The notes beneath the pieces are model-generated. The model was not told where the DNA came from and did no database searches. It saw only the letters and a program-made list of their open reading frames with translations. A stretch of DNA of 64,000 nt, taken from Rhizobacter sp. SG703. Its GTDB lineage: Bacteria > Pseudomonadota > Gammaproteobacteria > Burkholderiales > Burkholderiaceae_C. This document shows, piece by piece, positions 1-7,882 of this stretch; position 1 is the stretch's first letter; every line of letters begins with the position of its first letter. The DNA is taken from assembly GCF_012275445.1 (NCBI RefSeq), contig NZ_JAAZQK010000002.1:186001-250000 (forward strand), given 5' to 3'. A program made the translations under genes and the position numbers.

Positions 1-444
1 GCCCCAGCAGAAGCCGGTGACGCCGAGCCGCGACACGTCGCCGCCCTGCGTCGCGGCCCAGCTGACGGTTGCGTCCAGGTCGTTCAGCACCTGCGCGTCG
101 GGCACCTGGCTGATCAGCTCGGAGACCAGCAGCGTCATGTCGGTGTAGGCCTTCGCATCGCCCTGGCGCACGAACAGCTCGGGCGCGATCGCGAGGTAGC
201 CCTGCTTCGCGAAGCGCCGCGCGACGTCGGCGATGTGCTCGTGCACGCCGAAGATCTCGCTGACGACGACGATCACCGGCAGCTTCGTGCCGCCGGCCGG
301 CATCGCGCGGTAGGCCGGCATTGCGAAATCGCCGACCGGGATCGTCACCGGCCCGGCGGCCAGGCCGTGCGCGTCGGTGACGATGGCCTGCGCGGTGACC
401 GGCTGCACCGATGCGGCATAGCCCTGGCCTGCGGTGACGAGCAT
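1..444 (-). CDS. Dienelactone hydrolase family protein, N-terminal part (runs off the window edge)
   Basis: Alpha/beta hydrolase of the dienelactone hydrolase family, cytoplasmic. Members typically hydrolyse dienelactone or other cyclic esters; the substrate here is unknown. The 148 codons present begin MLVTAGQGYAASV at the ATG at 444. They contain SEIFGVHEHI, matching the QEIFG region that carries the glutamate interacting with the nucleophile. They end in GVTGFCWG, which holds the expected nucleophilic cysteine elbow (G-x-C-x-G). The catalytic Asp and His would lie beyond position 1. The gene is divergent from ppx with about 100 bp between the starts. Family assignment is good; physiological role is unassigned. 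Confidence 0.85.
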   Translation of the reverse strand, partial: MLVTAGQGYAASVQPVTAQAIVTDAHGLAAGPVTIPVGDFAMPAYRAMPAGGTKLPVIVVVSEIFGVHEHIADVARRFAKQGYLAIAPELFVRQGDAKAYTDMTLLVSELISQVPDAQVLNDLDATVSWAATQGGDVSRLGVTGFCWG

Positions 445-545
445 GGCGGTCTCCCCTGTCTGGACTGAGTGGCCGCGATTCTATTTTCAGCGCGCCGGCC
501 CTGGCCGCGACGAGGTCTGCCGGCAAACCAAGTGAGAATCGCGCG

Positions 546-2057
546 ATGACCAGCCGATTCCCCGACCACCTTGCGGCCATCGACATGGGCTCCAACAGCT
601 TCCGCCTGGAGATCGGCGAACTGAGCCCGGGCCGCTACAAGCGCATCGATTACCTGAAGGAGACCGTGCGCCTGGGCGCCGGCCTCGACAAGTCGGGCCT
701 GCTGACCGAAGACGCGACGCTGCGCGGCCTGGCCTGCCTGGGCCGCTTCGCGCAGCGGCTGCGCGGCTACGAGCCCGCCCAGGTGCGCGCGGTCGCGACG
801 CAGACGCTGCGCGAGGCGCGCAACCGCGATGCCTTCCTGCTGCGCGCGCAAGAGGTGCTGGGCCATCCGATCGAGGTGATCTCGGGCCGCGAGGAGGCGC
901 GGCTGATCTATGCCGGCGTGGCGCGGCTGCAGCCGTCGGAAGACCCGCGGCTGGTGATCGACATCGGCGGGCGTTCCACCGAGATGATCCTCGGGCAGGG
1001 CCGCACGCCGCTGCGCGCCGAGTCGTTCCAGGTCGGCAGCGTCAGCCTGTCGATGCGCTACTTCGCCGACGGCCGTTTCACCGAGGCGGCGTTCCGCGCC
1101 GCGCAGGTGGCCGCCGGTGCCGAACTCGAAGAAGCGCTGGCACCGTTCGCGCCGCAACACTGGCACGAGGCGCTGGGCTCGTCGGGCACTGCCGGTGCGG
1201 TGTCGCAGCTGCTGCAGGCGAGCGGCATCACCGACGGCGCGATCACGCCCGACGGGCTGCGCTGGTGCATCGAGCAGTGCCTGAAGGCCGGCCGCATCGA
1301 CAAGCTGAACCTGCCCGGGCTGAAGGAAGACCGCCGAGCAGTGATCGCCGGCGGCCTCGCGATCCTGTACACGTTGGCGACGCACTTCGGCATCCAGCTG
1401 CTGCAGCCGGCGCGCGGCGCGTTGCGCCAGGGCGTGATCTTCGACCTCGACGAACGGCTGCATGCCGAATCGCGCGACCGCGAGGGGCACGACGGGCACG
1501 ACATGCGCGATGCCTCGGTGATCGAGATGCAGCGGCGCTTCGAGGTCGACACCACGCAGGCGTGGCGGGTGGCGGGCGTCGCCGATGCGCTGCATGCCAG
1601 CGCCGCGCCGCAGCGCACTCCGATCCAGGCGCGCGAGTTGCGCTGGGCCTGCGCGCTGCACGAGATGGGCATGATGATCTCGCACCACGACCATCACCGG
1701 CACAGCGCCTACGTGCTGGGCAATGTCGACGCGGCCGGCTTCTCGCAGTCGCAGCAGCGCCGGCTGGCGGAGCTGGTGCTGGCGCAGCGCGGCGGGCTGC
1801 GCAAGGTGGAACCGCAGCTCGCGAACGCCGATTTCGCGGTGCAGGTGATGTGCCTGCGGCTGGCGATCCTGAAATGCCATGCGCGCGGGCCGGTCGATGC
1901 GACCGCGCTGCGCCTGGAGCTGAGCGGCCGGCAGGCCACGCTCGGCTTCAGCGAGGCCTGGGTGCAGACGCATCCGCGCACGCTGTTCCTGCTGAACGAG
2001 GAGGTGGAGGCGTGGCAGCGCAGCGGTGCACTGAAGCTGGTACTGGCGCCGCGCTGA
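546..2057 (+). CDS. ppx: Exopolyphosphatase, Ppx/GppA family
   Basis: Predicted to release orthophosphate from inorganic polyphosphate chains, or to hydrolyse pppGpp; cytoplasmic. The 503-residue length is close to E. coli Ppx. The N-terminus contains AAIDMGSNSFRLEIG, the first phosphate-binding loop of the ASKHA fold, and VIDIGGRSTEMILG near residue 140 is the second. The C-terminal third has the HD-like helical region with HEMGMMISHHDHH, typical of full-length Ppx rather than short GppA-like proteins. ATG at 546 is the only reasonable start. No polyphosphate kinase gene is adjacent, so pairing with ppk is not visible. Ppx and GppA cannot be separated with certainty from sequence alone. Confidence 0.88.
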   Translation: MTSRFPDHLAAIDMGSNSFRLEIGELSPGRYKRIDYLKETVRLGAGLDKSGLLTEDATLRGLACLGRFAQRLRGYEPAQVRAVATQTLREARNRDAFLLRAQEVLGHPIEVISGREEARLIYAGVARLQPSEDPRLVIDIGGRSTEMILGQGRTPLRAESFQVGSVSLSMRYFADGRFTEAAFRAAQVAAGAELEEALAPFAPQHWHEALGSSGTAGAVSQLLQASGITDGAITPDGLRWCIEQCLKAGRIDKLNLPGLKEDRRAVIAGGLAILYTLATHFGIQLLQPARGALRQGVIFDLDERLHAESRDREGHDGHDMRDASVIEMQRRFEVDTTQAWRVAGVADALHASAAPQRTPIQARELRWACALHEMGMMISHHDHHRHSAYVLGNVDAAGFSQSQQRRLAELVLAQRGGLRKVEPQLANADFAVQVMCLRLAILKCHARGPVDATALRLELSGRQATLGFSEAWVQTHPRTLFLLNEEVEAWQRSGALKLVLAPR

Positions 2058-2081
2058 GCCTCGCGAGGCCCCTGGGCGGTC

Positions 2082-2408
2082 TTACGCAGCCACCCGCCCG
2101 TGGAACTGATTCGGTCGGATGGCCTGGACCGACGGCGTGGCCGCCAGTTCACGCAGCTGGCGCGGGGTGACCTCGACGACGAACGCGCCTGCCAGGTCAT
2201 TGCGGCGAGCGCGTGCCGCCAGGCCCAGGCGCTCCAGGTCGGACTGAAGCTCGCTCATCTGCGCCACGATCGGGGGCGGCGCGCGCCGCCGGCCGATCGG
2301 CATCGCCGGGCGCCTGGCCTCGATGATCACCGACGCACGCCGCGATCCGGACTGGCTGGCGAATTCCACCAGGTCATCGTGTTTCAGGGCGTTGTGCGTT
2401 GTGGTCAT
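2082..2408 (-). CDS. Small protein resembling a subtilase prodomain/I9 inhibitor, downstream of the S8 protease
   Basis: 108 residues with no signal peptide or membrane segment. The C-terminal 45 residues have the pattern LAGAFVVEV-x3-QLRELAATP-x-VQAIRPN, the beta-alpha-beta signature of peptidase inhibitor I9/subtilisin prodomains. A closely similar stretch (LAGAAAMEI-x3-DLAQLPEALPQALAVFAN) lies at about residues 118-147 of the protease encoded just upstream on the same strand. The gap to that gene is 107 bp. I infer a free-standing prodomain-like inhibitor or folding helper for that protease. The start at 2408 has only a weak ribosome-binding site. Function is not established; it could also be a decayed prodomain copy. 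Confidence 0.6.
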   Translation of the reverse strand: MTTTHNALKHDDLVEFASQSGSRRASVIIEARRPAMPIGRRRAPPPIVAQMSELQSDLERLGLAARARRNDLAGAFVVEVTPRQLRELAATPSVQAIRPNQFHGRVAA

Positions 2409-2515
2409 GCGGTACTGCCAGGACTACTGCCAGGACGGAATGGCCAGACCGGCCACCGCCGTGGCGGGTGGGTATCTGGCTTGGACAGTCAGGGTACCCC
2501 GAGAGGCGCCGGGTT

Positions 2516-4006
2516 TCAACCCTTGGGCAGGTACCCGCGGTCGATCGCGTGTCCGAAAGCCGGCAGAAGCGCCAGCTTTCCATGCCCGAACCGGTGGTCC
2601 GGGCCGTTCTCGCCCCGGTCGACCACGCTGCCGACGATCAGCTGGATCAGCGTGTCGGAGCGGTCCCACCCGGTCAGCTTCAGCAATGCCGCCCCCTGCT
2701 TCGCCTGCGGCGTGCGGCTGAGCAGCACCGCAATGGCCCCGGCGACGTGCGGTGCCGCCATCGACGTTCCGTTCAGGTGTTCCCAGCGCTGCCTGCCGAT
2801 GCAGGAATAGACCTGGACGCCCGGTGCCCCGAGGTCGGGCTTCGAGTAGACGAGCGGCAGGTTGCGCGGCGCGATGGCCTCCGACTCCTCGACGATCTGC
2901 GTGCGCCCCGCGCTGAAGGCGGCGACGCGGTCGTTCGCGTCCATCGCCCCCACCGCCAGCGCGAAGTAGTCGTTGCCCGGCGAGCCCGAGGTCTGCGCGC
3001 CCTCGTTGCCGACGCTCACGACGCACGGAATGCCGGCCTGGCGAGCCGCGATCAGCGCCGAGGTGTAGGTGTCCAGCACCGACGGCTCGAAGGACAGGCC
3101 GCCCAGGCTCATGTTGATCACGTCGGCCCCCTCGGCGACCGCCCACTCCATGCCCTTCAGGATCTGCTCGTCCGTGCCGCCGGCCTTGCCGAGGACCTTG
3201 GCCACCAGCAGCCTGCACGCCGGGGCCATGCCGATCCACCGCCCGCTGGCACGGCCACCGGCGATGGTGCCGCAGACGTGGGTGCCGTGGCCGTCGGCGT
3301 CCCAGGCCGCGTCGACGCCCTGCGCGACCAGGCGCCCTCGCGCATCGAACTCGGCGAACCGCGCCACCTTGCCGGCGAGGTCCGGATGGGACGGCTCCAC
3401 GCCGGTGTCCAGTACCGCCACGCGAGCGCCCTGCCCGCGGGCCCCGAAAGCGCCCCAGCTGGCCAGGGCGCCCGAGGCCTCGATGCCCCAGGCATGGGTG
3501 GAACGCTGCGCAATCTCCGGCGGCAATGCGGTGGCACGCAGGCGCGGCGGGACCGGAACGCGCCGGTTCGCGAACACGGCCAGCGCCTGCGGCAGCGCCT
3601 CGGGCAGCTGGGCCAGGTCGTCGCGGTCGATCTCCATCGCCGCCGCGCCCGCCAGCGGCAATGCGCGCATGCGGCCGCCTTCGTCGGACCGCCTCGCCTG
3701 GCGCGAGAACCGCACGAAGGCGGCCTGCTGCATCGGCTCGATGGCCTGGATGCCGGTCCTGCGCAACGCATGCACGTCGGCGGCCCGGCGCGCCGCGGGC
3801 TGGTGGCCGGCGAGCCGCTCGTGCGCCGGCGGCGGCAGCAGGTCGGCCGCGTTCGTCACCGCGCGCCGCTCGATCGCGCGCTCGGCCGCCTCGACGATCG
3901 CCTGGCGCAGGCCTTCGTGCCGACCCTGCACGATGATGCTGAGCGTCTGCTGGGCCTGCTCGTCGAGCAGGCGTTCCACCTGGCGCCTGATCCTGGTCCG
4001 ATCCAT
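2516..4006 (-). CDS. Subtilisin-like S8 serine protease
   Basis: Subtilase of 496 residues with the full triad: Asp200 in AVLDTGVEPSHPDL, His240 in DGHGTHVCGTIAG and Ser415 in NGTSMAAPHVAG. VSVGNEG supplies the oxyanion-hole Asn near 334. About 190 residues precede the catalytic domain and include a prodomain-like segment (about 118-147). No Sec or Tat signal is visible, so an intracellular subtilase is likely. I chose the ATG at 4006 because GGAAGGATGAG lies just upstream and the longer reading is low-complexity Arg/Ser. It starts 25 bp after the imuB stop on the same strand with no terminator between, so it probably shares the imuA-imuB transcript. Its substrate is unknown. Confidence 0.9.
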   Translation of the reverse strand: MDRTRIRRQVERLLDEQAQQTLSIIVQGRHEGLRQAIVEAAERAIERRAVTNAADLLPPPAHERLAGHQPAARRAADVHALRRTGIQAIEPMQQAAFVRFSRQARRSDEGGRMRALPLAGAAAMEIDRDDLAQLPEALPQALAVFANRRVPVPPRLRATALPPEIAQRSTHAWGIEASGALASWGAFGARGQGARVAVLDTGVEPSHPDLAGKVARFAEFDARGRLVAQGVDAAWDADGHGTHVCGTIAGGRASGRWIGMAPACRLLVAKVLGKAGGTDEQILKGMEWAVAEGADVINMSLGGLSFEPSVLDTYTSALIAARQAGIPCVVSVGNEGAQTSGSPGNDYFALAVGAMDANDRVAAFSAGRTQIVEESEAIAPRNLPLVYSKPDLGAPGVQVYSCIGRQRWEHLNGTSMAAPHVAGAIAVLLSRTPQAKQGAALLKLTGWDRSDTLIQLIVGSVVDRGENGPDHRFGHGKLALLPAFGHAIDRGYLPKG

Positions 4007-4031
4007 CTCATCCTTCCCTTCGAAAAGCGGG

Positions 4032-5561
4032 CTATCCGAACCGCCCCTGCAGGAACCACCCCTCCCCCTCCGACTGCGCCGACAACGGCATGCGCGCCCG
4101 GTAGATCCACACCAGCGCCCCATCGGGCTGCTGCGCGATGAAGTAGTCGCGCTCCACCGCATCGCCGTCCCACCAGCCGGCCTCGATGCGCTCCGGGCCC
4201 GCCAGCAGCTGCAGCGCGGCGCCGTCGAGCAGCGGCCTCGACTGCCGCTGCGCCAGCGGCAGCGCCTGCGGCAGCAGCCACACCGGGCGCGCCACCGCGC
4301 GGCGCGCCAGCACGTCGGCCCGGCGCAACGGCGGCCCGGTGCGGGCAGGTGGACTGCCGTCCAGCGCGGCGGCTTCCATGCGGCCGGCGCATTCGGGCCG
4401 GTGGTCCTGCACCGGCACCAGCCGCTGCACCCGCTCGCGGCCGAGCCGCGCCTGCAGCCGCTCCAGCAGGCGCGTCAGCCCTTCGCGCTCGCTGCGCGGC
4501 GTCGGGAACAGCTCGGTATTCGGCGGCGGCTGGCGCGCGATGTCGCTGGCGCGCAGTGCAAGCTCCAGCGTCGGCGCCGGCAAGGCCAGCTGCGACAGCC
4601 GCTCGCGCAGCAGCGCCATCAGGTGCTTCGGGTCGCGCGACGGCTCGGCCAGCGCGATCTCCAGCGTGGTGTGCAGCGGCGTGCCGGCGTCGCGCCGCCA
4701 GCGCGGCTCGTGCTTCATCTGCAGGCTGAAGCGGCGCACGAAGGCATGCTGCGCCGCAAGCCATGCCACCAGCCGCGCCAGCAGCACCTGCGCGCCGTGC
4801 AGCACCTGCTCGGTGGTGTCGGCGCGCGCGAACAGCTCGAGCGCGCTGTCGAAGCTGGCCGGCAGCTCGATCGACACGCGCGGGTCGGGACGCCGGCCGA
4901 GCGCACTGTCGAGCTCGACCAGCAGCGCCTCGCCAAAGCGGCGCGTCAGCCCGGCGCGCGGCAGGCTGCGCAGGTCGCCCAGCGTGTTCAGGCCCATGCC
5001 CTGCAACGCCTCCCAGTGCTCGCGGCCCGGACCGAGCAGCCAGACCGGCGCGGCATCGAGCGCGCGCTGCAGCGCGGCGACGTCGGCGCAATGCAGGCCG
5101 TCGGTGCTGCGCGACAGCAGCGCCGAGCCCTGCGCCGTCGGGGTGCTGACGCAGTGCAGCGCATGGCCGAGCGGCCGCAGCGCGTCGCGCAGCCGCTGCA
5201 GCAGCGCGTCGTGTCCGCCGAAGTAGCGCAGGCTCGCCTCGACCTCGAGCAGCACGCCCTGCGGCAGCGCGAAGCTGACCGCCGGCGTGAACGCCAGCGC
5301 CGCATGCGCGACGCTGGTCAGCGCCTGCCGGTCGCGCAGCGCATCGGCCTGGCCGATCAGCAACTGCGGAGCGAGCGCCAGCGCGGTCGCGCGCTTCAGC
5401 CCCGGCTTGACGCCCAGCGCCTGCGCGCCGGCGTTGGCATGGACGATGCGGTGCGCCTCGACCAGCGCGACGGCCGGCTCGCTGCCGCCGGGGCCCGCCG
5501 GGAGCGTCGCCAGGAAGGATTCCAGCGGCAGCAGCGGCAGGTGAAGACCGATCCAGAGCAT
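4032..5561 (-). CDS. imuB: ImuB, catalytically degenerate Y-family polymerase of the SOS mutasome
   Basis: ImuB is a Y-family-like protein that acts as a hub, linking ImuA, the beta clamp and the DnaE2 polymerase in SOS-induced translesion synthesis. The 509 residues start MLWIGLHLPLLPLE, where active Y-family enzymes carry a metal-binding Asp (FxxID-type motif). That acidic residue is missing here, as is usual for ImuB. Palm, finger and little-finger regions follow (for example GMNTLGDLRSLPRAGL-type helix-hairpin-helix, seen as GMGLNTLGDLRSLPRAG). The gene is 27 bp downstream of imuA on the same strand. No dnaE2 (imuC) gene follows; a subtilase gene occupies the next position instead. Confidence 0.9.
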   Translation of the reverse strand: MLWIGLHLPLLPLESFLATLPAGPGGSEPAVALVEAHRIVHANAGAQALGVKPGLKRATALALAPQLLIGQADALRDRQALTSVAHAALAFTPAVSFALPQGVLLEVEASLRYFGGHDALLQRLRDALRPLGHALHCVSTPTAQGSALLSRSTDGLHCADVAALQRALDAAPVWLLGPGREHWEALQGMGLNTLGDLRSLPRAGLTRRFGEALLVELDSALGRRPDPRVSIELPASFDSALELFARADTTEQVLHGAQVLLARLVAWLAAQHAFVRRFSLQMKHEPRWRRDAGTPLHTTLEIALAEPSRDPKHLMALLRERLSQLALPAPTLELALRASDIARQPPPNTELFPTPRSEREGLTRLLERLQARLGRERVQRLVPVQDHRPECAGRMEAAALDGSPPARTGPPLRRADVLARRAVARPVWLLPQALPLAQRQSRPLLDGAALQLLAGPERIEAGWWDGDAVERDYFIAQQPDGALVWIYRARMPLSAQSEGEGWFLQGRFG

Positions 5562-5588
5562 CGCGCGCCCATTGCAGCAGGTGCCGGA

Positions 5589-6395
5589 TCAGGCCAGGTT
5601 GACGAAGGTCGCGGCGCGCAGCGGTGGCGCCGCGCCGGCGGCCTCGACCGCCTGCACCGCCAGCTCGCGCGCCTTGCGCGTGGCGCTGGCGGACAGCACC
5701 GGCGGCAACTCGAGCAGCAGCTCGTGCGCCAGCGGCGGCCCGCGGCGCTTCAGTATCCGCACGCTCAAGGCATCGGCCCCGCCGGCCCGCAGCGCCAGCC
5801 GCAGCGGCGCCGGGCTCGCCTGCTGCTGCACCGCCATCTCGCGCAGCACGAAGGCCGGGCCGTCGTGCGCGTGGGCGGCCACCTGCAGGCGGCGCAGCCG
5901 CTCGGCGCGCAGGCGCGGCGGCAACCAGGCCAGCACCGCACCGACATGCCCGCTGTGCAGCGCCTGCTCCAGCGCCCACAGCCGCGCATCGACGCCGGCC
6001 TCGTGCGGCCGACCGTCGACGCCGGGAATGCCTTGCGTGCCGGTGTCGATCACCAGCAGCTGTTCGGGGTCCAGCCCCATCTGCATCAAGGCCCAGGCCG
6101 ACAGCGCAGCCGGCGGATCGAACAGCATCACCAGCCGACCGGCCCGCTGCGTGGCGGCGAGGCTCGGGGCCAGCAGGCGGATCTCGCCGAGGCCGGGATG
6201 CGGCAGCAGCAGTTCGCTGAGCGCGCGGCGCGGCCAGCCGCCACCGGGCAACTGCGCATCGAGCGCCGCAAAGCCGCTGGGCAGCGCGCGTTCGACGCTG
6301 CGCCCCATCTGGTGGCCCCGCCAGACGCTGGTGTGCAGCCGCTCGGGCAGCGGCAGGCGGGCGGGGGCGGCGGCGAAGGAGGCGGTGGAAGGCAT
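5589..6395 (-). CDS. imuA: ImuA, RecA-like SOS mutagenesis protein
   Basis: ImuA is a RecA/SulA-related protein that works with ImuB and DnaE2 in damage-induced mutagenesis. The 268 residues include the characteristic block ALPSGFAALDAQLPGGGWP (about 41-59) followed by a RecA-like core (RLVMLFDPP; LLVIDTG). No complete Walker A is present, as is usual for ImuA. The ATG at 6395 lies only 6 bp from a LexA-like box (6402-6421), leaving no room for a normal ribosome-binding site. Either the mRNA is leaderless or nearly so, or translation begins at an internal start. It is the first gene of a probable imuA-imuB-subtilase transcript. Confidence 0.87.
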   Translation of the reverse strand: MPSTASFAAAPARLPLPERLHTSVWRGHQMGRSVERALPSGFAALDAQLPGGGWPRRALSELLLPHPGLGEIRLLAPSLAATQRAGRLVMLFDPPAALSAWALMQMGLDPEQLLVIDTGTQGIPGVDGRPHEAGVDARLWALEQALHSGHVGAVLAWLPPRLRAERLRRLQVAAHAHDGPAFVLREMAVQQQASPAPLRLALRAGGADALSVRILKRRGPPLAHELLLELPPVLSASATRKARELAVQAVEAAGAAPPLRAATFVNLA

Positions 6396-6401
6396 GGCAA
6401 C

Positions 6402-6421
6402 TACTGTATGAACATCCAGTA
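6402..6421 (-). promoter_or_regulatory. LexA (SOS) box at the imuA start
   Basis: The 20 bases TACTGTATGAACATCCAGTA match the E. coli SOS consensus closely: CTGT-N8-CCAG core where CTGT-N8-ACAG is ideal, with TA at both ends. A minus-strand TATACT (6418-6423) overlaps it as a possible -10 element. Bound LexA would block this promoter. The position relative to imuA agrees with known SOS control of this cassette in other proteobacteria. Confidence 0.8.
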
Positions 6422-6489
6422 TATCGATCCACCTGAAAACGGGGTCATGCCGTTACAAGTCCCTTGAAGAAGCTTTCAGCACCTTAATA

Positions 6490-6504
6490 ATTGCTTTTGG
6501 CAAT
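6490..6504. promoter_or_regulatory. Perfect inverted repeat ATTGC-N5-GCAAT, candidate MarR operator
   Basis: ATTGC (6490-6494) and GCAAT (6500-6504) flank a 5-bp spacer (TTTTG), 21 bp before the ATG of the MarR-GNAT gene. Size and symmetry fit a MarR-family operator, so autoregulation is plausible. This is inferred from position and symmetry only. Confidence 0.5.
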
Positions 6505-6525
6505 CATTTGCGGCACGATGTCCCG

Positions 6526-7500
6526 ATGCCTGACGCCCTTCCACCCGTCGATCCGAACACCCGCGTGGCCGCGGTGCGCGCCTTCAACCGCTTCTACACG
6601 CGCCGCATCGGCGTGCTGCACGAGGGCCTGGTCGACAGCGGCTTCACGCTGACCGAATCGCGGCTGCTGTGGGAATTCGCGCACCAGGCGCAGCCCACGG
6701 CCGGCGCGCTCGCGCGCTCATTGGAGCTCGACCCCGGCTACCTGAGCCGGCTGCTGCGCGGCCTGCGCGAGCGCGGGCTGATCGAGGCGACGCCGTCGGC
6801 CAGCGATGCGCGGCAATCGCACCTGTCGCTCACCGACGCCGGCCGGGCCGCCTTCGCGCCGCTGGACAGCGGCTCGCAGCAGCAGGTGCAGGCGCTGCTC
6901 GCGGCGCTCGACGAGCCGTCGCAGCAGCAGCTGCTGCAGGCGATGGGCACGCTGCAGCGCCTGCTCGACGACGACCCGGCCCGCCGCGCGCGCCAGCCCT
7001 ACCTGCTGCGCGCGCACCGCCCGGGCGACATCGGCTGGGTGATCGCACGCCATGGCGCGCTGTATGCGCAGGAGTTCCGCTGGGACATCGCCTTCGAGGC
7101 GCTGGTGGCGCGCATCGCGGCCGGCTTCATCGAGCGCTTCGAGCCGGCGCGCGAAGCCTGCTGGATCGCCGAGCGCGACGGCGCGAACGTCGGCTGCGTG
7201 TTCCTGGTGCAGGCGCGCGACGAGGCGACGCAGGCCGTGCAGGAGGGCGTGGCCCAGCTGCGCATGCTGCTGGTCGAACCGTCCGCCCGCGGGCTGGGGC
7301 TGGGACGCCGGCTGGTCGACGAATGCGAGCGCTTCGCGCGCCACGCCGGCTACCGCCGCATCACGCTGTGGACCAACGGCAACCTGCTGGCCGCGCGCGG
7401 CATCTACGCGGCAGCGGGCTACCGGCTGGTCGCGAGCGAGCCGCACCACAGTTTCGGGCACGATCTGGTCGGAGAAACCTGGACCCTCGACCTGGACTGA
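6526..7500 (+). CDS. MarR-type regulator fused to a GNAT acetyltransferase
   Basis: 324 residues with two domains. An N-terminal MarR winged helix (about 10-145) contains TLTESRLLWEFAHQ and the recognition-helix region LDPGYLSRLLRGLRERGLIE. A C-terminal GNAT domain (about 155-320) contains the acetyl-CoA loop RGLGLGRRLVDECERFA. Such fusions are known but their targets are mostly unknown; it may sense and acetylate a small molecule or couple acetylation to gene control. An in-frame TTG at 6508 precedes the ATG at 6526; I prefer the ATG, starting MPDALPPVD. A perfect inverted repeat lies just upstream. The ychJ-like gene follows after 7 bp and is probably co-transcribed. Confidence 0.9.
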   Translation: MPDALPPVDPNTRVAAVRAFNRFYTRRIGVLHEGLVDSGFTLTESRLLWEFAHQAQPTAGALARSLELDPGYLSRLLRGLRERGLIEATPSASDARQSHLSLTDAGRAAFAPLDSGSQQQVQALLAALDEPSQQQLLQAMGTLQRLLDDDPARRARQPYLLRAHRPGDIGWVIARHGALYAQEFRWDIAFEALVARIAAGFIERFEPAREACWIAERDGANVGCVFLVQARDEATQAVQEGVAQLRMLLVEPSARGLGLGRRLVDECERFARHAGYRRITLWTNGNLLAARGIYAAAGYRLVASEPHHSFGHDLVGETWTLDLD

Positions 7501-7507
7501 CCCCCAC

Positions 7508-7882
7508 ATGACCTGCCCTTGCGGCCTGCCTTGCGCTTACCTCGACTGCTGCGGCCGCTACCACGCCGGCCCGCTGCACCTGCAGGCGCCCGATGCCGAA
7601 GCGCTGATGCGCTCGCGCTACAGCGCCTTCGTCAACGGCCTGCCGGATTACCTGCTGGCGACCTGGCACCCGAGCACGCGGCCCGCCGTGTTGGAGCCCG
7701 ATCCCCCGGGCCTGCGCTGGCTGGGGCTGGAGGTACGCCGGCATGCCTCCCAGGATGCCGACCATGCGACGGTGGAGTTCGTTGCCCGCAGCAAGCTCGG
7801 CGGCCGCGCGCAGCGGCTGCACGAGACCAGCCGGTTCGTGCGCGAAGACGCTCGTTGGTTCTACGTCGACGGAGAGTCCTGA
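7508..7882 (+). CDS. YchJ-family protein (UPF0225) with SEC-C-like N-terminus
   Basis: 124 residues starting MTCPCGLPCAYLDCC, a cysteine-rich SEC-C/YchJ zinc-binding start (CPCG...CC). The family signature AEALMRSRYSAFVNG follows, then an NTF2-like fold ending in ETSRFVREDARWFYVDG. The biochemical role of YchJ proteins is not established; zinc binding is likely. It lies 7 bp after the MarR-GNAT gene. Its stop codon abuts the stop of the convergent membrane-protein gene within a single TGATCA palindrome (7880-7885), leaving no space for a separate terminator. Confidence 0.85.
   Translation: MTCPCGLPCAYLDCCGRYHAGPLHLQAPDAEALMRSRYSAFVNGLPDYLLATWHPSTRPAVLEPDPPGLRWLGLEVRRHASQDADHATVEFVARSKLGGRAQRLHETSRFVREDARWFYVDGES

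Noticed and set aside
345-1973. Minus-strand open frame of 542 codons opposite ppx
   Set aside because: Same artefact of GC-rich antisense reading; ppx is unmistakable on the plus strand.
3069-6467. Very long plus-strand open frame of 1132 codons
   Set aside because: It lies opposite the subtilase, imuB and imuA and translates into Arg/Gln/Ala-rich sequence without domains. High GC removes stop codons from the antisense frame.
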